From Acanthopleura granulata (taxonomy: Eukaryota; Mollusca; Polyplacophora; Chitonida; Chitonidae): a stretch of DNA of 64,000 nucleotides. Made by a program: the position numbers and the translations under genes. The stretch spans positions 9,444,946-9,508,945 of the forward strand of contig JABBOT010000016.1 in NCBI GenBank assembly GCA_016165875.1. Reading direction: 5' to 3'. The notes under the pieces are model-generated. The model was not told where the DNA came from and made no database searches. It saw only the letters and a list, made by a program, of their open reading frames with translations. Of the stretch, positions 57,931 to 64,000 are shown one piece after another (the stretch's first letter is position 1; every line of letters begins with the position of its first letter).

Positions 57931-58060
57931 ATAGAGGGTAAAACCAGAGCAGCGATCACAGTGTGACAGTTGGCAAATGGTCTTACGTTACCGATGAAAT
58001 CCGGCCTCTTGTTAATTTATCTCAGGGTATTATTCTGTTCATGTAAGTGCTTAAGATAAA
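57931..58060 (+). repeat. Dispersed repeat R3, well-preserved copy
   Basis: Carries gagggtaaaaccagagcagc, acagtgtgacagttggcaaa, tggtcttacgttaccgatg, aaatccggcctcttgttaat. Close to the family consensus as judged from the other copies. Confidence 0.8.
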
Positions 58061-58128
58061 GATTTACTACTCAATATACTAACGTCGACGGTTTCTGATA
58101 ACCAATTAAGCTGTTAAGATGCACAAAC

Positions 58129-58228
58129 CTGTTACTCAGCTCCGTGTCTCCTGCTTTGATAAGGGTTGGGCAATCCAGATCAGAGCTATCGGACGCACAA
58201 GTGTATGGCCACGTCTGCCGGAAGTAAG
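58129..58228 (-). CDS. Unassigned candidate exon, cysteine-containing
   Basis: A 100-bp open segment lies between a cttccag acceptor and a cag/gtttgt donor on the minus strand. It reads YFRQTWPYTCASDSSDLDC then PTLIKAGDTELSNR in the only frame without a stop. I do not recognise a family and found no phase-matched neighbouring exon. It could be a chance open stretch. Confidence 0.25.
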
Positions 58229-60124
58229 CTGGAAGAAACAACACACACCAAAATGCTTGTCGAGTTGTCTACATGTCGCAGTCAGTTTTACTCCTACCTC
58301 CGCCTGCTTTAGTCATACCAGCGAAAGCCGGGTTCGCATATATCACACTACAGTCTCATTCAGAGACGATACAGTTCCGCTTATTCGGACGGACAGCTGC
58401 GCAAGGCTTAATGCCATATGCCCGAGGTGAGAGTCATATGTATACAATGTGACAACAACAACGGTATGTAGCCAGAAGGTCAGGAAAATTCCAGCTGCGC
58501 TAAATTGCCCAGGATAATTGTCCTGCGAATTAAATATGGAATTGTCCCACTTGTGCAATTACAGTCAGTCGCAGGCACGGCTTGGGTACATTTATACATG
58601 GGTAAATGTCAGGGGCTGCCGACATAGGGAAACTATAGCACGGACTTGATTGATAAGTTAGTAATAATGTCACAGTAATTCGATAAAGTCTCTGATAGCG
58701 GAATCGATAAAGTGCTATGCGTACGGAAGGCTTGGAGCTCAATACAGGTAACTTGAATATATCGCAACAGGTGGCTTATCGTCCTCATTAGAAGCAGTAT
58801 AAGTCTATGCTGGGAACAGTAAATCGACTTTAGTTTATTCAATTTATTTCGACCCAGATATCCCCCCGCTCTCGTCTCCTCTCACCTCCGTAGAATGACC
58901 CATTTACTACCTCGGTCGTTAGATAATGCGAGTCCCTCTTTCGCAGCAATACAAATGACTCTTTTGGCCAATTGAGATAACTGGTCCTAACCTAATCGCT
59001 GGCTGTCGCAAATGGTCTTGATAGGACAGTCGTTCGGTGGGCTTCCTCTGAGAATATTTCAGCGAGTCTATAAAATACATCATCAGGTATCCTTAGGGAT
59101 TTGTTTGTGACTCGGAACGGCCTATTGTAAGTGCCTCTGCCCTCTTTTACGTTCATGGTGCCCTTTTAGTCACCAAGTGCTCATGGTACGAGTTCCTTTA
59201 GCTTCAGCTACAAAAGAGTTCGATCTTAAACTCCCTTTAAATGCTGAGCGAGCTTGTTTTATACTACACAGCAGAAAGAAAATGTGGCGCGAATACTTTG
59301 GAGATTTGTGAGAACGAACAAGCCAGATTGGGCTTTGTTGAGTGGTTGAAGCTGAACCTCTAACGGAAATATTCTTGCATCTCTATATGGATGCGCGTAA
59401 GACAGACGGCCGAAGTGTTGTCGTTCTCCACTGGAAATTTTCGGCATCGGTTATAGCTTGAAAGTATTTAGCGATTTGAAGGAAAAAGTGTTTGACGAGG
59501 TGATCGAGTGGTGTAGAACTGTCCTCACGTGTCTCAATACAGCAGCGAAGGTTGAGTCCGTGAGGTGGCTATCAGCGAAAAGGATCGCAGTTCCATGATT
59601 GTATGGCATATCTTCACCCCATGTTGACCAAAAGTAAAACATGAAAAAGGCCCTAATCTGTAGAATGGGCCTTGAAAACAAGCATACAATGACCACTGAG
59701 CTGATAAGATTCATGCGTATAGAGGATTCGTTTTAACTGATCTCTTACAAATTTCCAGATGATATAGGTTGTTGTGGAAATGGGTCTCTGAACCATCGAC
59801 TTTTAGCGCCTCTAATTGTCTACGGGCAGTGTGGGAATGTCGGATTTCACGCTTAGATTCCACACTGCGTACTTCTGTTCACTTGTGGCAGACTTTCTGT
59901 TTTATATGCTATATCATCTCTATATCTGTTTACAGACGATACACGTGACGTTATTACACGCCAGGTACATATTTCTCCCCCTCATTGGACAAAACTACGT
60001 TACGTGGGGCTCAAGAATTCGTGATGCTGCATCTTAGTGACGTCGTTTGCGATACAAATGCAATGTATGACGCACAATCGCGTGCTACGTCACATTCATT
60101 TGTTGATCACGTGACTGGTTGTCT

Positions 60125-60310
60125 CCCCTTGTAAACCATTTCTGATGCTGGTTTCCTTTCCGGCCCTACATGGGAAGGTCTGCCAACCTGCTGATGGTCG
60201 TGGGATTCCCCTGGGCTCTGTCCGGTTTCCTCTCACCATAGTGCTGGTCGTCGTCGTATAAGTGAAATACCCTTGAGTACAGCATAAAACACCGATCAAA
60301 CAAATAAATT
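60125..60310 (+). repeat. tRNA-derived SINE, 5' head missing
   Basis: gatgctggtttcctttccgg, gggaaggtctgccaacctgc, ggtttcctctcaccatagtg, cataaaacaccgatcaaaca and aaataaat tail. Confidence 0.8.
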
Positions 60311-61559
60311 GTAAGCCATTCTGCTTGTCAGTTTCATTTGTACATTGCATGTTGCAGAGTGGAACATCGTCATTTTCAAGAGAACTGACTCCCACTGCCC
60401 GTGCCATATATACACCAGCTGTCTCCAGCCGACAAATCACAATGTTCCGCTCTGTAACATGGAATAGTTGTATATTATCGCTTTATATCATGTTCGACAT
60501 CAACCTGTACACGTTTTCATGTTGTTCACTAATGACACGCCTGTTGGCATTTCTCTTTATCCAGTAATAGGTATCTATTTATGCTGAGAGGTTTGTTCTT
60601 TTCATTGTGTACGTACATAACTTGGAATTCTGCTGCGTGGATTCAGCACCCTCCAGGGATGGTCCTCGCGCATTATATTTTCATACTGTACGTGCCCAAT
60701 ATAGCACTCTGGGATTGAATGGAAAAATAACATCTCTTAAATTGCGTTTAACATCGAAACCATTCATTTGATTTAGCCCCATTCGTTCAAACGTCGTTCG
60801 TCATAATTGAAAACTGTTACTTGATTCTTATCTTTACATGAACCCGTCATATTTTTTTTTATTTTACATGCTTTCTTGTGACTATTTAGGGCTGATATAC
60901 GAAATAAGCGCGTTAAAAACATTTGTTTACTATTTGCTCTGATTTTAGATGTGATTTTTCTCATGTCCAAAAGAATTCATGTGGCGTTAAACAAGAAAAT
61001 AATTCAACAAGCTTTCGCGCCGAAAGTTAGGACTGTTTGCTGTCTCTGAAATGTATCGTTAAAACACTGCCAGTGTGGTGTTATGACAGTTTTATAGTTA
61101 TGCGGGCTAGCTGTGAACTGGGATAATAGAGGGCAAGCCATTCGTACGCCTGTGACGTCGCTGCTATACCTCTCCAATGTGGAAGGCAGAAGCGTCGATT
61201 CCCATGACGGGAGAGGTCAAATACCGGCAAAAGTTCTCTCCCTTTATCTTTTCACTTCTGAAATCAAATTGAGGCACCAAACTGTACACCGCACAACTGT
61301 CCTTTTTATCGTTACCTCCGTTTGCAATTTATGTGATAGTTGTTCAACAGCACATTCCCACCGCTTTGGGGGGGGGGGAGAGGGGGCGATGTTATTGTCT
61401 GCGTTGTTGTGTGAGATTTAAGTGAAACCGTGTGCACGCATTGACCTTAGGCTAATCACTTATCCATTTAAATTTTATGATGATTTGGGATGAGGAAATT
61501 GTTTTGTATCATTCTTCACCTTTAACAAGACAGAAATTCGATTAGTGCCTCTCGGTTCG

Positions 61560-61700
61560 CGCTTACAGAAGCGGGATTTTACCGGTAACGTGTGGCCATT
61601 TGCTCACCATCGCACTGCCGTCGCTCCTCTGGATTTACTACCTCTGCTGTTATATTCTAGTTTTAACCCCATAAACCAGATGAAATCAGCTTTGTGCCAT
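61560..61700 (-). repeat. Dispersed repeat R3, inverted copy
   Basis: The plus strand reads ggattttaccggtaacgtgt, ggccatttgctcaccatcgc, actgccgtcgctcctctgga, the complement of the R3 core. Confidence 0.65.
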
Positions 61701-61939
61701 TGAGGTCTAAGTGATGCGGCTTAGAGTATAACAGTACGGCACTGATTGTGTCTGTCTCTATGGCGCTCGATTCGCTTGGTTCAATTTTACACCAGGTCAC
61801 ACTAAATTGATTCCGAAATAATTCTCCTGCTTTGTTCACTTGCCATATGAAGATTTGTATACATCATTTGGTACATGCATTGTACAAATATCTGAAGAAA
61901 TTTATTTATATTTGTATTTCATTGTTTTTTTTCTGTTTT

Positions 61940-62105
61940 TTTTTTGGAACGCCATACTCAAGAATATTTATGTCTGGAGGAAACCACCAACCTCTGGCAA
62001 GTCAATGTCGTACTTCCCGACATGGGACGCACTGATAAGGATATAATATTTTTTTGACGACAAGTGGCCTTCATCGAAATTAGACTGCGCAAACGGCCAC
62101 ATGAG
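61940..62105 (-). repeat. SINE-like repeat, inverted
   Basis: ggaacgccatactcaagaat, atttatgtctggaggaaacc, ctggcaagtcaatgtcg, ending gcgcaaacggccacatgagc; related to 40510-40690. Confidence 0.55.
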
Positions 62106-62944
62106 CCTCTTCCAACGAATAGTGTATATGGCAGGAAGCAAATTTTACTGCTACAAGGTGAACGATAGAAAGCCGTTTTATCAAACTTTGAAAGCCATCA
62201 ACGGAGGCAAAAATAAAGGTATACCAACTCACGACTGCGTAACATAAAACATTTTGTTTTATTAAAAAACAAACCAATATCAGTGAAAGATTGTGCAAAT
62301 AATCCACGCTGTCATTAAAATCAATCAATATGTATTTCATGAGTCACAATTGAGAATTCACGCACATGACCGATTAATGAAGTCTGTTTACAACACCGGT
62401 TTTTATATCTATATTATAGTTATATTATTTTATAGTTTTATATTAAAACTACTTTTTTCCATAAATTATCTACCTTTAAAAACATTCTGTAATACCCACG
62501 AACAGTATAGGATTAGTTCACCTGCTGTAATTCGACGCAAATCTGTGCCACCGATTACTACATTAACCCGACTTACGAAAATTTGTCTTGCACTTTTGAG
62601 ATCGTTATATATGTTGTTCACCTTTGCAGTAAATTATAGCCGTGAAATTTATCTCTTTCTAAATATGGTGAAATCCGGAACTCAAGGCTACGTGTGCACA
62701 GGTATTAACACTCGTTATATTTTATGGTCATCTGTTCAAGAGCTTGTGACGTAAAATTCGATGAGGATTCCTACTGTATACAGTATCTGCTGGGCATAGC
62801 CTGTTAAACTTCTTTTCAGTTATGGAGGCCATGAATGCCATAGCGTCTGTAGTGCAAGGTGTGTGCTCTTTGGTCAATTCCATCAAACACGCCAACTTTG
62901 AAGAAAGTGTAAGGTTCCTGATCACGTGACCTGAAGTGACGTCA

Positions 62945-63893
62945 TTACTTGCCGGTGTTGCATGCATTGCACGACTTGCGGCAGTACTGGCGCATATAGC
63001 TGGGGTTTTTGTCGCATTCTCCTGTACGACTCCAGTAAGCACAGTGGACATGAGAATCAGCGCAATTCACGGAACCTAGAGTAACACAGAACAAGTTAAC
63101 GGAGGTATTAATTATGCATCTAAATAAATGGGGGAAGGGGGGACTTACGGAGCTGCTGTCGTATTACAAAAGAACAATAGTCAGTTCGGTATGGGGCCCA
63201 ATTACCATTGCGCGGGAACGGGTACTTCATTGCATGCAAAATAAAGTAGTGAAGGAAACTGCTTAAATAAGAAGGAGAAAATAGTTAATCTAGTCCACGT
63301 AAAACCCCAGTTATTCTTGTGTTGTTTTCGGTATGCAGCATTTTGAGTTTAAACGCCAAGTCTGATTGGATCGCCTTAAACCGCATAAATATTCTAAGAC
63401 AATTCATTCTGGATGACGTAACTGAATGACAAGTTCATTTATCGCCCACGATAAATTTTGTCCGCAACCAAGATCTTCCTGCAATGTTGGTCAATGTTAG
63501 TGGCAGTTATACAAGGAGAGACACTGTTATTTTTTTCCGTTAATGTTTGTGTTGATGATTGCGACACACGACCGGGGTTAGGCGCTGGTGTCAGAACTGA
63601 ATGCACAGTCTATTTTATCCTGTACAACTAAAATTCATATGAACATACACAAACTTGAAAATCGCACCTAAAAGCTAACCACTGAGGAGTTCATTTTCTT
63701 TATCTAACAACATACAACAACAGTAACAACTCACCAGCTCTACCGGCGGCAGCAGACGAGGAAGCGGAGGAAGCCCCGCACAAGTTACACGAGCGTCGGC
63801 AGGTCTGTCTCATGTAGTTCTGGTAGTAGTAGGAGTTACAGAAGCCATTCCTGGCCCAGTAGGTACAAGTTGTGCGGAGATCGGTACAGCGCG
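62945..63893 (-). CDS. C-terminal exons of a protein ending in two ShKT domains (partial)
   Basis: Two exons are seen. 63893-63735 encodes a six-cysteine ShKT domain (CTDLRTTCTYWARNGFC ... MRQTCRRSCNLC) followed by an Ala/Ser-rich linker. 63075-62945 encodes a second ShKT domain (NCADSHVHCAYWSRTGEC ... MRQYCRKSCNAC), then NTGK and a TAA stop. Donor gtgagt, acceptor ctctag; a split glycine codon joins them. Tandem C-terminal ShKT domains are common in secreted invertebrate enzymes such as tyrosinases, peroxidases and astacin-type proteases, so the domain alone does not say what the protein is. The remaining exons lie beyond 64000. Confidence 0.88.
63148..63234 (-). repeat. Short homologous segment, copy 2, inside the ShKT gene intron, with a good splice donor
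   Basis: The minus strand is open as KYPFPRNGNWAPYRTDY then CSFVIRQQL and ends at a gtaagt donor. It lies between the two ShKT exons but is phase-incompatible with them. Similar to 51015-51100. It may be a repeat, an alternative exon or a relic exon; I cannot decide. Confidence 0.45.
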
Positions 63894-64000
63894 CTGTTAG
63901 ACAAATGATGGAGGTATTTTAGGTATACGGCAACTGCCGGCGTGTTACAAGAGGTCCGATCAACGGAACTAAAAAAAGATTCTGATAGTAATAGTTAAGT

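Larger units (their letters stand above)
58561..62944. other. Intergenic; mostly featureless apart from SINEs and an R3 copy
   Basis: No family-recognisable exon on either strand. Short open stretches are AT-rich and lack splice-site support. A G-run (about 61371) is present. Confidence 0.5.

Noticed and set aside
62293..62754. 153-residue plus-strand open frame
   Set aside because: Low-complexity AT-rich reading with no family signal or splice support.

Overview
The window looks like nuclear DNA of an invertebrate, most likely a marine lophotrochozoan (mollusc or brachiopod). Genes are split into many short exons with GT-AG introns. Intergenic and intronic DNA is AT-rich and full of tRNA-derived SINEs with A/T-rich tails, Penelope-like and non-LTR retroelement remains, foldback elements and minisatellites. 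Nothing prokaryotic is present (no operons, no ribosome binding sites). The organism assignment is an inference from repeat style and gene content.

Layout. (1) 1-3872, minus: the first three coding exons of a collagen prolyl 4-hydroxylase alpha subunit (P4HA) gene. Later exons are not in the window. (2) 3873-15701: a divergent intergenic region dominated by a large inverted repeat (about 8.1-9.35 kb against 11.8-12.84 kb), SINEs and a short foldback element. (3) 15702-26600, plus: a second P4HA gene, reconstructed in 13 exons whose phases all join. It encodes 539 residues and keeps the HxD...H...K active-site set. Its introns carry a SINE, a 33-bp minisatellite, a ~650-bp dispersed repeat, a foldback element and a Penelope-like element with inverted terminal repeats. 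(4) 27631-49345, minus: a complete DUF885 (PF05960-like) gene, reconstructed in 17 exons (608 residues) with an N-terminal signal peptide and the family motif HETVPGHHLQ. One of its exons is tandemly duplicated (30 of 36 residues identical, both 108 bp, both phase 0-0), which suggests mutually exclusive splicing. (5) 49346-62944: mostly repeats, including a decayed non-LTR retrotransposon (53.6-56.4 kb, minus) with an in-frame 54-bp x4 array, a Penelope-like reverse transcriptase fragment at 52 kb, and SINEs. (6) 62945-63893, minus: the last two exons of a gene ending in two ShKT domains; the rest lies beyond the right edge.

The two P4HA genes are head-to-head paralogs: exons 2 and 3 are 167 and 335 bp in both, with the same phases. 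The plus P4HA gene and the DUF885 gene converge tail-to-tail about 1 kb apart. P4HA proteins work in the endoplasmic reticulum on collagen-like substrates, and the DUF885 and ShKT products are predicted to be secreted or lumenal. No direct pathway linking the three is evident.

All exon boundaries were read by eye from splice sites, phase and family similarity. No alignment or transcript evidence was available.
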